Source: Physcomitrium patens (lineage: Eukaryota; Streptophyta; Bryopsida; Funariales; Funariaceae). Taken from it: a stretch of 64,000 nucleotides of DNA. A program made the position numbers and the translations under genes. Positions 63,880 through 64,000 of this stretch are shown here, in pieces (the first letter of the stretch is position 1; every line of letters starts with the position of its first letter). The stretch covers positions 7,818,063-7,882,062 of the forward strand of contig NC_037255.1 of the NCBI RefSeq assembly GCF_000002425.4, read 5' to 3'. The notes under the pieces were generated by a model. That model had not been told where the DNA came from. It saw nothing but the letters and a program-made list of their open reading frames with translations, and made no database searches.

Positions 63880-64000
63880 CTAATCAAGGTCATCAACAAG
63901 TCTCATTGAGATCGCGTGGTCGTTTGGTTGGACTTAAAAACACAGAAGACAAGCTGTAACAGAAAACTAAAAGACACAATTATCTACCTATTTATCAATT

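Overview
The window is plant nuclear DNA, most likely from a bryophyte such as a moss. The evidence is plant-type genes with short phase-consistent GT-AG introns (GSK3/SHAGGY kinase, eIF3j, isoprenylcysteine methylesterase, ankyrin-PGG-like membrane protein, plant-type pepsin-like aspartic protease) and a thick block of chromodomain Ty3/gypsy elements with a fungal-looking gag, resembling the Tcn1-like group reported from mosses and fungi. The species assignment is inference.

Layout. 1-8.7 kb: a complete 11-coding-exon GSK3/SHAGGY-like kinase gene (+), followed by mixed non-coding DNA. 8.67-10.26 kb: a 1.58-kb Tc1-type DNA transposon with clear terminal inverted repeats, a TA target duplication and a DD34E transposase interrupted by one TGA. 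12.7-14.2 kb: an eIF3j gene whose last exon I cannot find. 16.9-21.0 kb: a complete 12-exon isoprenylcysteine methylesterase gene (ICME/PCME type). About 22-52.7 kb: a nested stack of five related chromovirus copies, named A (youngest) to E (oldest). A sits in B, B and D sit in C, and C sits in E. A second kind of insertion, 1.6 kb with TG...CA ends, lies in B. 55.3-57.5 kb: an uninterrupted ankyrin-repeat membrane-protein gene (+). 57.9-60.5 kb: a five-exon secreted aspartic protease gene (-). About 62.0-63.9 kb: part of an unrecognised multi-exon gene (-) that probably continues past the right edge.

The host genes do not form an operon or pathway. They are ordinary separate plant genes (signalling kinase, translation, prenyl-protein demethylation, membrane ankyrin protein, secreted protease) on either side of a repeat island. 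The island gets more AT-rich with inferred element age, as expected for old methylated DNA losing C to T.

The most interesting signals are in the chromovirus family. (1) An 11-base stretch 2 bases after the 5' LTR is exactly complementary to the predicted RNA start inside the LTR, which suggests Tf1-type self-priming. (2) A third reading frame lies between the chromodomain and the 3' LTR, with relics in three other copies. (3) The insertion order can be read from matching target duplications. Outside the stack, the Tc1-type DD34E element in a plant genome and a 67-bp tandem duplication across a splice acceptor of the protease gene deserve a second look.
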